Positions 17,624-25,886 of a stretch of 40,243 nucleotides of DNA are shown here, in pieces (within the stretch, counting starts at the first letter, position 1; the number at the start of each line of letters is the position of its first letter). The DNA is from Anaerofustis stercorihominis (GTDB lineage: Bacteria > Bacillota > Clostridia > Eubacteriales > Anaerofustaceae). Location of the stretch: assembly GCF_005844425.1 (NCBI RefSeq), contig NZ_SPHL01000011.1, positions 1 through 40,243 of the forward strand, written 5' to 3'. A program made the position numbers and the translations under genes. The notes beneath the pieces are model-generated. The model did not search any database, was not told the origin of the DNA, and was given only the letters and a program-made list of their open reading frames with translations.

Positions 17624-17648
17624 AAAGAAAGCAATATGCTTTCTTTTT
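17622..17648 (+). terminator. Bidirectional terminator between the 16508 gene and dut
   Basis: AAAAAGAAAGCA (17622-17633) and TGCTTTCTTTTT (17637-17648) form a perfect 12-bp stem with a 3-base loop and T runs on both strands. It joins the ends of two convergent genes. Confidence 0.85.
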
Positions 17649-18088
17649 TATATTCCGCTGTGGCCGAATCCTCCAGCCCCTCTTTTTGTATCGTCAAGTT
17701 TTTCTACCTCAACAAATTCTGCAATTTCATGTTTTGCAATGATCATTTGAGCTATTTTCATTCCCGGAGTTATTGTAAATGGTTCGTTTTTTAATGTTGT
17801 AAGTATTATTCCTATTTCTCCTCTGTAATCAGAATCAATAGTACCTATTCCGTTTACTAAAGTTACACCATGTTTTAAACTAAGTCCGCTTCTTGCTCTT
17901 ATTTGTGCCTCGTATCCCAAAGGAAGTTTTATAAATATTCCTGTAGGTATAAGTTTAATTTCCCCCATGTTTACCGTAATATCTTCATCAATATTTGCAT
18001 ATAAGTCTACTCCTGCGCTTCCACTTGTTGCATATTCCGGTAGGGGATATTTTGATTTATTTATTATTTCTATTTTAATTTTATCCAT
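17648..18088 (-). CDS. dut: Deoxyuridine 5'-triphosphate nucleotidohydrolase (dUTPase)
   Basis: Trimeric dUTPase, 146 aa, hydrolysing dUTP to dUMP and pyrophosphate, which keeps uracil out of DNA and supplies dTMP synthesis. I start at the ATG at 18088 (MDKIKIEII), preceded by GGAG; the frame is open further upstream but has no binding site there. Seen: all five family motifs in order: GSAGVDLYA near 23-31, RARSGLS near 65, [15 protein letters not shown] near 79-93 with the catalytic Asp, [10 protein letters not shown] near 109, and [11 protein letters not shown] at the end. It lies divergent from rpsO. Confidence 0.93.
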   Translation of the reverse strand: MDKIKIEIINKSKYPLPEYATSGSAGVDLYANIDEDITVNMGEIKLIPTGIFIKLPLGYEAQIRARSGLSLKHGVTLVNGIGTIDSDYRGEIGIILTTLKNEPFTITPGMKIAQMIIAKHEIAEFVEVEKLDDTKRGAGGFGHSGI

Positions 18089-18178
18089 TTTTTTCTCCAA
18101 AAATTTATATAAATTATAGTTTTTTGTTAAGTATATCATATATAATATTTAATGCCTAATTTTTTATAAAAAAACTTG

Positions 18179-18228
18179 ATGAAAATTGTTTTATTAATGC
18201 ATTTAAAATGCTTTACAATGATTTTCAT
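18179..18228. repeat. Nested inverted repeats overlapping the rpsO promoter
   Basis: The palindrome GCATTTAAAATGC (18199-18211) ends exactly one base before the rpsO -35 box. It is flanked by ATGAAAAT (18179-18186) and its complement ATTTTCAT (18221-18228), so two nearly concentric dyads cover the upstream edge and spacer of the promoter in the dut-rpsO divergent region. The region is AT-rich and chance is possible. Confidence 0.4.
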
Positions 18229-18240
18229 TTATGATATAAT
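18212..18240 (+). promoter_or_regulatory. Sigma-A promoter of rpsO with extended -10
   Basis: TTTACA (18212-18217), a 17-base spacer, and TGATATAAT ending at 18240, an extended -10 with perfect TATAAT. Transcription should start near 18247, just where the leader hairpin begins. Confidence 0.85.
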
Positions 18241-18247
18241 TTTTAAG

Positions 18248-18300
18248 CTATGTACCTTAGGCTTAGTTTATGGAATCTCCGACTTTAAGCTAGGTTATAG
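18248..18300 (+). promoter_or_regulatory. Structured rpsO 5' leader, likely S15 autoregulatory element
   Basis: CTAT (18248-18251), ACCT (18254-18257) and GGCTTA (18260-18265) pair with TAAGCT (18286-18291), AGGT (18292-18295) and ATAG (18297-18300), leaving small internal bulges. Loop bases 18276-18280 (TCTCC) are complementary to GGAGA at 18321-18325, which contains the rpsO ribosome binding site. S15 is known to repress its own translation through leader RNA in several bacteria, and this architecture is consistent with that; direct control here is inferred. Confidence 0.65.
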
Positions 18301-18332
18301 GCGAATAAAATTAATATAAAGGAGACAGATAA

Positions 18333-18602
18333 ATGTCAATAACAAAAGAAAAAAAACAAGAAGTAATAAGCAAATTTCAAAAACATGATAAGGATACAGG
18401 TTCTCCTGAAATCCAAATCGCTATTTTAACAAGCAGAATCAATACTTTAAATGAACATTTCAAAAAGAATCCTAAAGATCATCATTCAAGAAGAGGTCTT
18501 CTTATGATGGTAGGTAAAAGAAGAAGACTTTTAGATTATGTTGCTAAAAAAGATATTGAAAAATACAGAAAATTAGTTAAAGAACTTAACTTAAGAAAAT
18601 AA
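18333..18602 (+). CDS. rpsO: 30S ribosomal protein S15
   Basis: Full-length S15, 89 aa, the primary binder of the 16S rRNA central domain three-way junction. Seen: [17 protein letters not shown] near 19, the signature [18 protein letters not shown] near 38, and [13 protein letters not shown] near 63. GGAG lies 8 bases before the ATG. It has its own promoter and leader and is followed by a terminator-like hairpin before pnp, the order conserved across many bacteria. Confidence 0.97.
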   Translation: MSITKEKKQEVISKFQKHDKDTGSPEIQIAILTSRINTLNEHFKKNPKDHHSRRGLLMMVGKRRRLLDYVAKKDIEKYRKLVKELNLRK

Positions 18603-18611
18603 TTTAGCATT

Positions 18612-18640
18612 AAAAAGGCGGATTTTTTTCGCCTTTTTTT
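18612..18640 (+). terminator. Intrinsic terminator/attenuator between rpsO and pnp
   Basis: AAAAAGGCG (18612-18620) pairs with CGCCTTTTT (18630-18638), with a T run to 18640. The pnp ribosome binding site follows about 10 bases later and no separate pnp promoter is obvious, so partial readthrough into pnp is likely. Confidence 0.8.
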
Positions 18641-18665
18641 ATGATATGTGGAGGAAAGATTTTAA

Positions 18666-20804
18666 ATGAAGAAAGTGTTTACAACTGATTTCCTTGGCAG
18701 AGAATTAAGCGTTGAAGTTGGCGAACTTGCCCAAATGGCAAATGGCAGTGTATTTATTTCTTATGGAGATACACAAGTACTTGTAAATGCATGTATGGCT
18801 AAGGAAGCAAAAGAGGGAATAGATTTTTTCCCATTAAGTGTATATTATGAAGAAAAAATGTATTCTGTAGGTAAAATTCCCGGTGGATTCTTAAAAAGAG
18901 AAGGTAAAGCCAGCGAAAAAGCAACTCTTACTTGCAGACTTATAGATAGACCTCTTAGACCATTATTTGACAAAGGATTTAGAAACGAAGTTCAAGTAGT
19001 TGCAACAGTTATGGGTGTTGAACAAGATAATTCACCTGAAATAACAAGTATTCTTGGTGCATCTCTTGCTCTTGGAATTTCTGATATTCCTTTTGACGGC
19101 CCTGTAGGAGCTGTTCAAGTTGGATTAATAGATGGTGAACTTGTTTATAATCCAACAAGTGAACAAAGAGCAAAAAGTGATTTAAACTTAACTGTAGCAG
19201 GCACAAGCGAAGCTGTTTTAATGGTTGAAGCTGGTGCAAACGAAGTAAGCGAAGAAACTATGATTGATGCAATAATGGGAGCTCATGAACATATTAAAGA
19301 AATTATTAAGTTCCAAGAAGAAATCATCAAAGAAGTAGGAAAAGAAAAAGCTGATCTTCCTTACTACAGACCAAGTGAAGAAATTAAAGAAAAAATTTAT
19401 GAAGAAGCTAAAAAAGGATTTAGAGAAGCTTATAATATTCATGAAAAACAAGCAAGAGAAGACAGAGTTGAAGAAGTAAAAGCAGAAATCCTTGATAAAT
19501 ATTTAGAAGAGTATCCTGATAATGAGCTTGACTTTAATGAAATCTTTACTAAGATTTTAAAACAAATAGTAAGGGATATGATTACTAACGAAGGAATCAG
19601 ACCTGACGGTAGAAAGGTTGATGAAATAAGACCAATTACTTGTGAAGTAGGAAAAGTAAGAAGAGCTCATGGCTCAGGCCTTTTCACAAGAGGACAAACT
19701 CAAGTTATGTCTATGGCTACTCTTGGTGCTATCAGTGATGAACAAATTATTGACGGTATCGGAGAAGAAACAAGTAAAAAATATATGCACCACTATAATT
19801 TCCCATCATATTCAGTTGGGGAAACAGGTCCAATGAGAGGTCCTGGAAGAAGAGAAATTGGACATGGTGCTTTAGCTGAAAGAGCATTACTTCCTGTAAT
19901 TCCTTCACAAGATAAATTCCCATATACAATAAGAGTTGTATCTGAAGTTCTTGCTTCAAACGGCTCAACATCACAAGCAAGTGTTTGTGGTTCTACTCTT
20001 TCATTAATGGATGCAGGTGTTCCAATTAAAGCTCCTGTTGCCGGAATTGCTATGGGACTTATAAAAGAAGAAAGCAAAGTGTCTGTTCTTTCTGATATTC
20101 AAGGTGTAGAAGACTTCTACGGAGACATGGACTTTAAAGTTGCCGGTACAAGAAAAGGTATCACAGCTATTCAAATGGATATCAAAATCAAAGGTATTGA
20201 TAAAGCTATTTTAACTGAAGCTTTAGCAAGAGCTAAAAAAGGTAGATATCACATATTAGATAAAATGAGTACTGCTATTGAAACTCCAAGAGAAGAAGTA
20301 AGCAAATATGCTCCTAAAATTTTAACACTTAAAATAGACGAAGATAAAATCAAAGATGTAATTGGACCAAGCGGTAAAATGATTAACAAGATCATAGATG
20401 CAACTGGTGTTAAAATTGATATTCTTGAAGATGGACAAACTTATGTAGGTGCTGTTGAATTAGATGCAGCTAAAAAAGCTGTTCAAATGATTGAAGATAT
20501 TACAAGAGAAGTTCAAGAAGGCGATACTTATGTAGGTAAAGTAGTAAGAATTATGGACTTTGGTGCTTTTGTTGAAATTCCTGGTGGAAAAGAAGGACTT
20601 GTTCATATTTCAAAATTAGCTCATGAAAGAGTTAATAAAGTAACAGATATTCTTAATGTAGGTGATGAAGTTAATGTTAAGGTTATCGAAATAGATAAAC
20701 AAGGAAGAATCAATTTATCAAGAAAAGCATTACTTCCAAAACCTAAAAAAGAAGAAAAAAAGATTGACGAAAATAAAAACGAAGATAAAAAAACAGAAGA
20801 ATAA
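18666..20804 (+). CDS. pnp: Polyribonucleotide nucleotidyltransferase (PNPase)
   Basis: Phosphorolytic 3'-5' exoribonuclease, 712 aa, working as a trimer in mRNA decay. Seen: the first RNase PH-like core with [19 protein letters not shown] near 46 and [13 protein letters not shown] near 74; an all-helical linker rich in Glu and Lys (about 230-290); the second catalytic core with [15 protein letters not shown] near 396 and [10 protein letters not shown] near 485; a KH domain with [14 protein letters not shown] near 558; an S1 domain at about 618-690 ([14 protein letters not shown]); and a Lys/Glu-rich tail to 712. GGAGG precedes the ATG by about 11 bases. It is followed by uppP. Confidence 0.97.
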   Translation: MKKVFTTDFLGRELSVEVGELAQMANGSVFISYGDTQVLVNACMAKEAKEGIDFFPLSVYYEEKMYSVGKIPGGFLKREGKASEKATLTCRLIDRPLRPLFDKGFRNEVQVVATVMGVEQDNSPEITSILGASLALGISDIPFDGPVGAVQVGLIDGELVYNPTSEQRAKSDLNLTVAGTSEAVLMVEAGANEVSEETMIDAIMGAHEHIKEIIKFQEEIIKEVGKEKADLPYYRPSEEIKEKIYEEAKKGFREAYNIHEKQAREDRVEEVKAEILDKYLEEYPDNELDFNEIFTKILKQIVRDMITNEGIRPDGRKVDEIRPITCEVGKVRRAHGSGLFTRGQTQVMSMATLGAISDEQIIDGIGEETSKKYMHHYNFPSYSVGETGPMRGPGRREIGHGALAERALLPVIPSQDKFPYTIRVVSEVLASNGSTSQASVCGSTLSLMDAGVPIKAPVAGIAMGLIKEESKVSVLSDIQGVEDFYGDMDFKVAGTRKGITAIQMDIKIKGIDKAILTEALARAKKGRYHILDKMSTAIETPREEVSKYAPKILTLKIDEDKIKDVIGPSGKMINKIIDATGVKIDILEDGQTYVGAVELDAAKKAVQMIEDITREVQEGDTYVGKVVRIMDFGAFVEIPGGKEGLVHISKLAHERVNKVTDILNVGDEVNVKVIEIDKQGRINLSRKALLPKPKKEEKKIDENKNEDKKTEE

Positions 20805-20807
20805 AAA

Positions 20808-20839
20808 TTTAAAAGCGGGGTGTTAACTTCGCTTTTAAA
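20808..20839 (+). terminator. Hairpin after pnp, possible weak terminator
   Basis: TTTAAAAGCG (20808-20817) pairs with CGCTTTTAAA (20830-20839) around a 12-base loop. The T run is in the stem only, so termination may be partial; uppP begins 31 bases later. Confidence 0.5.
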
Positions 20840-20870
20840 GCATATAAATAGATATATAACGGAGGATATT

Positions 20871-21707
20871 ATGACTACAATTCAAGCCATAATTTTAGGT
20901 ATAGTTCAAGGGCTTACAGAGTTTTTACCTGTAAGTAGTTCCGGACATTTGGTAATTTTACAAAATTTTATGGGAATAGGGGAAGGTAGTTTAGAATTTA
21001 CTATTGTACTTCATTTAGGGACTTTGCTTGCTGTTGTTATAGCATATTATGGATCAATATGGAATATGTTTAAAGAATTCTTCTTAATGCTTGCAGATAT
21101 TATTACATTGAAAGGTCCAATGCTTGATAAAAGTAAATACAGAAGATACATAGTATATATTTTATGTGCATCAGTTCCTGCTGGTATAGTAGGTGTGTTA
21201 TTTGAAGATTTTATAAGTGAAAAATTTGGTTCACTTGTTATTGTTGGAATAACTCTTATGATTACAGGTGTTTTACTTGTTCTTGGAGATGCTCTTGGAA
21301 AGAATAATAGCAAACATATAGAGGCGTTAGGGCCAAAGAAATCTTTTATAATTGGTATATTCCAAATGTTTGCAATTACTCCTGGTATTTCAAGATCTGG
21401 TTCTACTATTGTAGGCGGACTTCTTTCAGGTCTTAAAAAAGAAGAAGCTATTGAGTTTTCTTTCTTAATGTCTATACCTGCTGTACTTGGATCTTTACTT
21501 TTAAAATTTAAAGATATTTTAGCAATAGGAGCTTCAACTTCTTTTGTTCCACTTATAGTAGGTTTCTTATGTGCGGCTGTTATTGGTTATTTTTCTATTG
21601 TTTTACTTAACAGCATTGTTAAGAAAGGAAAACTTTATTATTTCTCAATTTATTGTTGGATAGTAGGTTTAGCACTTATTATCTATAATATTTTAATTAG
21701 ATTATAA
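20871..21707 (+). CDS. uppP: Undecaprenyl-diphosphatase (BacA/UppP family)
   Basis: Integral membrane phosphatase, 278 aa, that dephosphorylates undecaprenyl diphosphate outside the membrane to recycle the lipid carrier for peptidoglycan and polysaccharides; it also gives bacitracin tolerance. I start at the ATG at 20871, with GGAGG 5 bases upstream; the longer frame from 20820 runs through a hairpin and is not used. Seen: QGLTEFLPVSSSGHL at 13-27 with Glu17 and His26 of the active site, PGISRSGSTIVGGLL near 172, the second consensus region with Arg and Ser, and about eight hydrophobic helices. With uppS in region 3 it supports the carrier lipid cycle used by the glycan operon. Confidence 0.95.
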   Translation: MTTIQAIILGIVQGLTEFLPVSSSGHLVILQNFMGIGEGSLEFTIVLHLGTLLAVVIAYYGSIWNMFKEFFLMLADIITLKGPMLDKSKYRRYIVYILCASVPAGIVGVLFEDFISEKFGSLVIVGITLMITGVLLVLGDALGKNNSKHIEALGPKKSFIIGIFQMFAITPGISRSGSTIVGGLLSGLKKEEAIEFSFLMSIPAVLGSLLLKFKDILAIGASTSFVPLIVGFLCAAVIGYFSIVLLNSIVKKGKLYYFSIYCWIVGLALIIYNILIRL

Positions 21708-21735
21708 AAAAGACACCATTTGGTGTCTTTTTTAT
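21704..21735 (+). terminator. Bidirectional terminator between uppP and the GNAT gene
   Basis: ATAAAAAAGACACCA (21704-21718) and TGGTGTCTTTTTTAT (21721-21735) form a perfect 15-bp stem with a 2-base apex (in practice a 4-base loop) and T runs in both directions, at the meeting point of convergent genes. Confidence 0.88.
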
Positions 21736-22223
21736 AGTTCGTATATATAAGAAATAATATCTTCATAAGAATTGTCTTTTTTTAAATATCCATTTGGGAT
21801 TGTACCTAGTTTCTTAAATCCAAGTTCTTCATATAAATGAATTGCTGCTTTGTTTGATTTTACAACTGCGTTAAATTGAAGTATTTTAAAATTAAGTTCT
21901 TTTGCTTTTAAAAGAGAATGTTCTACAAGTTTTTTTCCTATATGTTTTCCTCTCATATTTTTATCTACTGCATAGCTTGCATTTGCGATATGGGCACATC
22001 TTCCTATATTATTTGGGTGTAATATATAAAGCCCAACAATTCTATCATTAATAGTTATAACAGCAGTAAAACTTTGACTTTTAAAAAATTCAAATCCGTC
22101 TTCTTCATTTAAACAATCAATTTGAGGAAAAGCATTTGCTTGTGATACAATTTCATTCCAAATGTCAATCATATCTTCTATATCATCTTTTTTAAATTCT
22201 CTGATTATTATTTCTTCTTCCAT
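21732..22223 (-). CDS. GNAT family N-acetyltransferase
   Basis: GCN5-related acetyltransferase of 163 aa, acetyl-CoA dependent, substrate unknown. Seen: N-terminal IIIREFKKDDIEDMIDIWNE typical of GNAT proteins, GLYILHPN near 64 (the beta4 strand), the acetyl-CoA loop RGKHIGKKLVEH near 90 fitting the R/Q-x-x-G-x-G/A pattern, and NKAAIHLYEELGFKKLGTIPNG near 124, the usual motif B end. It overall resembles phosphinothricin-acetyltransferase/YncA-like or RimI-like proteins. It is the last gene of the pyrH-frr-uppS-cdsA-rseP-ispG unit, 3 bases after the PHP gene, and probably a passenger of that operon. Confidence 0.82.
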   Translation of the reverse strand: MEEEIIIREFKKDDIEDMIDIWNEIVSQANAFPQIDCLNEEDGFEFFKSQSFTAVITINDRIVGLYILHPNNIGRCAHIANASYAVDKNMRGKHIGKKLVEHSLLKAKELNFKILQFNAVVKSNKAAIHLYEELGFKKLGTIPNGYLKKDNSYEDIISYIYEL

Positions 22224-22226
22224 TTT

Positions 22227-22964
22227 TTACTCCACATTCCATATTTTTTCTAAACTTATATTGCTTTGTTCGATAATTTTTTTTGCATTATTCCATTTTC
22301 CAATGTCATTTTTTGAATGTGCATCACTTCCTACTGCATACATAACGTTAATTCCTTCTTTTTCAATTGACTTAATATCTTCGGAATTTAATTTACTTTG
22401 TGTATCATTTATTTCAAGCATTATATTATGTTTATTAGCTTCTTTTGCAATTTTTATTATATCAACAGGTCCTCTCGTATCTGGATGAGTTATCATTTTA
22501 AGTGGATATTTATTCATTGCATTTATTATTGCATTTGTATTAATTTTCGTTTGTCTTCTCTTAAAAATACCAAATTTACAATATAGTGTGTTCATAAACT
22601 GTAAATTGAATAATGCACTTAAATTTTTAGGAATAGACATTAAATGAATTCCGCAGTATAATACTTCAATTATATCCAAAAGTTCATCATTTACATCCAA
22701 ATCACCTTTTGTAGAAATTATATTTGCTTCAAGTCCCATTAAAATTTCCATATCAGGATATTTTTTTCTTAAAGATATAATTTCTTCCTTCATTTTAAGG
22801 TATGTTTCGTTTGTGTTATGTCTGGCAACCATGTGTCCAGGTCCATGTTCGCTTATTATTATCTTTTTTATTCCTTTTTCTCTTGCCGCTAAAACATTAT
22901 CTTCAATTGTTCCCGTTCCATGAGAATAAACGGTGTGGCAATGAATTTCTGCTGTAAGTTTCAT
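22227..22964 (-). CDS. PHP-domain metal-dependent phosphoesterase (YcdX-like)
   Basis: PHP-domain hydrolase of 245 aa, probably a cytoplasmic phosphatase using a two- or three-metal centre. Seen: metal ligands in order: His8 and His10 (EIHCHT), His15, His40 (SEHGPGH), Glu79 (MGLEANI), His107 (CGIHLMS), His160 (THPDTRG), and Asp214/His216 (GSDAHSK). These cover the full set expected for YcdX-type PHP proteins. The substrate is unknown; histidinol phosphate is possible for related families, but no his genes are nearby. Its stop and start overlap: the ATG shares a base with the ispG stop, implying coupled translation with the MEP-pathway gene. Confidence 0.85.
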   Translation of the reverse strand: MKLTAEIHCHTVYSHGTGTIEDNVLAAREKGIKKIIISEHGPGHMVARHNTNETYLKMKEEIISLRKKYPDMEILMGLEANIISTKGDLDVNDELLDIIEVLYCGIHLMSIPKNLSALFNLQFMNTLYCKFGIFKRRQTKINTNAIINAMNKYPLKMITHPDTRGPVDIIKIAKEANKHNIMLEINDTQSKLNSEDIKSIEKEGINVMYAVGSDAHSKNDIGKWNNAKKIIEQSNISLEKIWNVE

Positions 22965-24013
22965 TATTTTATTCTTTCTTCAATCCTTTCTAAGATGAAA
23001 GATGCGATTTCATTGGTTTTAATGCTTGTAACTTGTTTTCCTTTTTCAAAGAAAACAGCATTCCCGTTACCACATGCAACCCCCATATCAGCTTCTTTTG
23101 CTTCTCCAGGTCCATTAACTGCACATCCCATAACAGCTACTGTAATAGGCTTTTTAATGTGCATTGTTTTTTTCTTTATCTCTTTTACAATTGATAGTGT
23201 GTCTGTCTTACATCTTCCACAAGTAGGGCAGGATACAATTCTTACCCCTTCTTCCATTAAACCAAGACTTGTTAAAATTTCTTTTCCTACAATTACTTCA
23301 TCTGAACTTTTACCTGTAAGAGAAACACGAATAGTATCTCCTATACCTTCTTTTAGAAGTGTTCCAAGTCCAACGCTGGATCTTACTATACCAGTAAGCT
23401 CAGCACCTGCTTCCGTAACACCAAGATGAAGTGGGTAGTTATACTTTTCACTAAATAATCTGTTAGCATCTATTGTTGTTGTTACATCACTTGATTTAAT
23501 TGATAATACAATATTATCATAATCAAATTCGTTAAAGTAAGATATGCTTCTATAAGCACTTTCCACCAATGCTTCCGCCGTAGGATGTTTATATTTTTCA
23601 AGCAAGTCTTTTTCAAGACTACCTGAATTTACACCGATTCTAACAGGGATATCATAGTCTTTTAAGCATTTAACAACTTCTCTTACTTTTTCTTTGCCTC
23701 CAATATTACCTGGATTAATTCTAACCTTATGTACGCCATTTTTGATTGCTGCAATTGCAACTTTATAATCAAAATGAATATCTGCAACAAAAGGTATATT
23801 TGTATTTTTTATTATTTCCGGAATAACTTCTGCTGCTTCCATATTGGGAATTGTTCCTCTTATTATATCGCATCCCAGCATTTCAAGGTCATTTATTTCT
23901 TTTATAATGCTTTTATAGTCTGTAGGAGGAAGTTTTAACATAGATTGAATTAATACAGGATTTCCTCCGCCTATAACTTTATTTCCAATTTTTACTACAT
24001 TAGTTTTTTTCAT
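22964..24013 (-). CDS. ispG: 4-hydroxy-3-methylbut-2-en-1-yl diphosphate synthase (IspG/GcpE)
   Basis: Iron-sulfur enzyme of the MEP isoprenoid pathway that converts MEcPP to HMBPP, 349 aa. Seen: N-terminal TIM-barrel half with VRINPGNIGGKEKV near 97 and IGVNSGSLEKDLLEKY near 126; and the C-terminal half carrying SCPTCGRC with Cys262 and Cys265, MGCAVNGPGEA with Cys297 and Glu304, which are the expected four ligands of the 4Fe-4S cluster. It lies between rseP and the PHP gene and shows that this organism uses the MEP route. The usual cluster member dxr is absent nearby (see findings). Confidence 0.96.
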   Translation of the reverse strand: MKKTNVVKIGNKVIGGGNPVLIQSMLKLPPTDYKSIIKEINDLEMLGCDIIRGTIPNMEAAEVIPEIIKNTNIPFVADIHFDYKVAIAAIKNGVHKVRINPGNIGGKEKVREVVKCLKDYDIPVRIGVNSGSLEKDLLEKYKHPTAEALVESAYRSISYFNEFDYDNIVLSIKSSDVTTTIDANRLFSEKYNYPLHLGVTEAGAELTGIVRSSVGLGTLLKEGIGDTIRVSLTGKSSDEVIVGKEILTSLGLMEEGVRIVSCPTCGRCKTDTLSIVKEIKKKTMHIKKPITVAVMGCAVNGPGEAKEADMGVACGNGNAVFFEKGKQVTSIKTNEIASFILERIEERIK

Positions 24014-24025
24014 TTTATAACTCTC

Positions 24026-25051
24026 CTAAAAAAGTTTTATTACATCCTGTACAGCTACAAATACCGCAAGTGCCATTAAAAGAATAAATCCAATGAAATG
24101 AATAGTTCCTTCTTTTTCACGATTAATAGGGAACCCTTTTATCATTTCTATAATACAAAATAGGATTCTGCTTCCATCTAAGGCTGGTATTGGAAGTAAA
24201 TTAAATATACCAATATTTATTGCTAGAAGTGCGGTTATGTTTAAAACAATTATGCTACCCATGCTCATCGCTTGATTTACGATTGTTGCAACGCCTATAG
24301 GTCCTGATAATTGGTTAATACCTATTACACCTCTAATTAAACTTACAATAGCTTCAAATGTTAAATATATATACATAAAGAACGCTTTAAAAGCATTAGT
24401 AATTGTTCCTATAAAACTCCTTGAATATTCAGGATTAATTCCTATTTTGTAAGAATTAGTTGACTCATCTAAAGTAGGTGTAATTGTAGTTTGTTTTGTT
24501 TGGTTATCAGATGTTGTATAAGTTACATTTATTTTTTTACCATTTGATGATGTAATTGCATTTGAAAGATCTTCCCAGCTATTTATATTTGTATCTTCTA
24601 TTTTTACAATAGTATCGCCGGCTCTAAGTCCCGAAGTATACGCAGGGGAATTTTCAAGTACATTTGATATTGTTGTTGTAGGTTCTGTACCTGCCATAGC
24701 GTATACAATCATTAAAATTATGATTGCAGTAATTAAATTCATAATAGCCCCTGCAGCTAAAACCAAAATACGTTTAAAAGGGGAAATTGAATTTAAAGAG
24801 CCTTCTCCAAATTCATTTTCATCTTCATCCTCTCCATACATTTTACAGTATCCGCCAACCGGAAGAAGTCTTAAGGAATAAAGAGTATCATCTTTTCCTT
24901 TTCTTTTAAAAAGAAGTGGTCCCATCCCAATAGAAAATTCTTCTACGATGACACCACATTTTTTTGCCACAATAAAGTGACCAAATTCATGAGTTGTTAT
25001 TAATACCCCGAATATTATCAGTGTGCAAATAATTGATAATGCTATGCTCAA
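24026..25051 (-). CDS. rseP: RseP/RasP-type site-2 intramembrane zinc metalloprotease
   Basis: Intramembrane protease of 341 aa that cleaves anti-sigma factors or remnant signal peptides within the membrane. Seen: first helix with HEFGH at 21-25 (zinc ligands His21 and His25, catalytic Glu22), LLPVGGYCKMYGEDED near 62, a single PDZ domain about 125-205 (SPAYTSGLRAGDTIVKI), LSGPIGVATI near 248, and the third zinc ligand Asp292 in LLPIPALDGSRI. About four hydrophobic helices. It is 12 bases from cdsA and 12 from ispG, within the conserved uppS-cdsA cluster. Confidence 0.94.
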   Translation of the reverse strand: MSIALSIICTLIIFGVLITTHEFGHFIVAKKCGVIVEEFSIGMGPLLFKRKGKDDTLYSLRLLPVGGYCKMYGEDEDENEFGEGSLNSISPFKRILVLAAGAIMNLITAIIILMIVYAMAGTEPTTTISNVLENSPAYTSGLRAGDTIVKIEDTNINSWEDLSNAITSSNGKKINVTYTTSDNQTKQTTITPTLDESTNSYKIGINPEYSRSFIGTITNAFKAFFMYIYLTFEAIVSLIRGVIGINQLSGPIGVATIVNQAMSMGSIIVLNITALLAINIGIFNLLPIPALDGSRILFCIIEMIKGFPINREKEGTIHFIGFILLMALAVFVAVQDVIKLF

Positions 25052-25063
25052 ATTAATCGTCTC

Positions 25064-25885
25064 CTAAAAAGTAAGTATATTTATAACGATATATACATAA
25101 AAGAACGTTCCTGCAAGGGAGAAAAGCATTCCGTCAATTCTATCAAGAATTCCACCATGTCCCGGAATTAATTTGCCGTAATCTTTAACACCGAAAGTTC
25201 TTTTTATCATTGATGCAGTTAAATCACCAAATTGACAAAGTATACTATCTATTATTGCCATTATTATAAAGTCTATTATAGAAATGTCAAGAATATTATA
25301 TTTTGTATAAATAAAATATAATATTATACCTGCTATAATACCAAATAATAATCCGTAAAAGCTTCCTTCAATGCTTTTTTTGGGGCTAATTGCAGGACAA
25401 AGTTTATGTTTGCCAAATTTAACTCCAAAAATATAAGCAAAAGAATCTGTTGCAACTGCGATTAAAATTCCGAAAGTAATAAGTGCTAATCCTTGATTAT
25501 TTGGTAAATAATTAATCATTATAACCATAAATGAAAGTATTAAAGATATATATATTATTCCAAATACAGAATAAATCGTTGTTTCAGAATGGTATTTTTT
25601 ATTTAATATATTATTTATTGTAATGAGTATTACAATAACAGGCAGAACAGGAACCAATAATTCTGGCATAATAATTGCAAAGAACATCATTATAGTTCCA
25701 AGCAGAATATATATTATTTTAGATAAATCTAAATGTTTTTTGTTATTGTCAACCACATTGATATATTCATATAGTGCTATTGCATTTACAATAAAACCCA
25801 AAGCTAAAAAAGCTTTATTTCCTATTATTAACGCAATAATCAGTAATAATATTAATGCGGCTGCACTTATTATTCTTTTTGTCAA
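25064..25885 (-). CDS. cdsA: Phosphatidate cytidylyltransferase (CDP-diglyceride synthase)
   Basis: Integral membrane enzyme of 273 aa that forms CDP-diacylglycerol from CTP and phosphatidic acid, the branch point of phospholipid synthesis. Seen: about seven to eight hydrophobic helices, FGVKFGKHKLCPAISPKKSIEGS near 152, typical of the family, and the C-terminal CDS signature from about 225 to 252 (IKRTFGVKDYGKLIPGHGG then LDRIDG). It is 1 base from uppS and 12 from rseP; in most relatives dxr would sit in that second gap. Confidence 0.95.
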   Translation of the reverse strand: MTKRIISAAALILLLIIALIIGNKAFLALGFIVNAIALYEYINVVDNNKKHLDLSKIIYILLGTIMMFFAIIMPELLVPVLPVIVILITINNILNKKYHSETTIYSVFGIIYISLILSFMVIMINYLPNNQGLALITFGILIAVATDSFAYIFGVKFGKHKLCPAISPKKSIEGSFYGLLFGIIAGIILYFIYTKYNILDISIIDFIIMAIIDSILCQFGDLTASMIKRTFGVKDYGKLIPGHGGILDRIDGMLFSLAGTFFYVYIVINILTF

Positions 25886-25886
25886 T

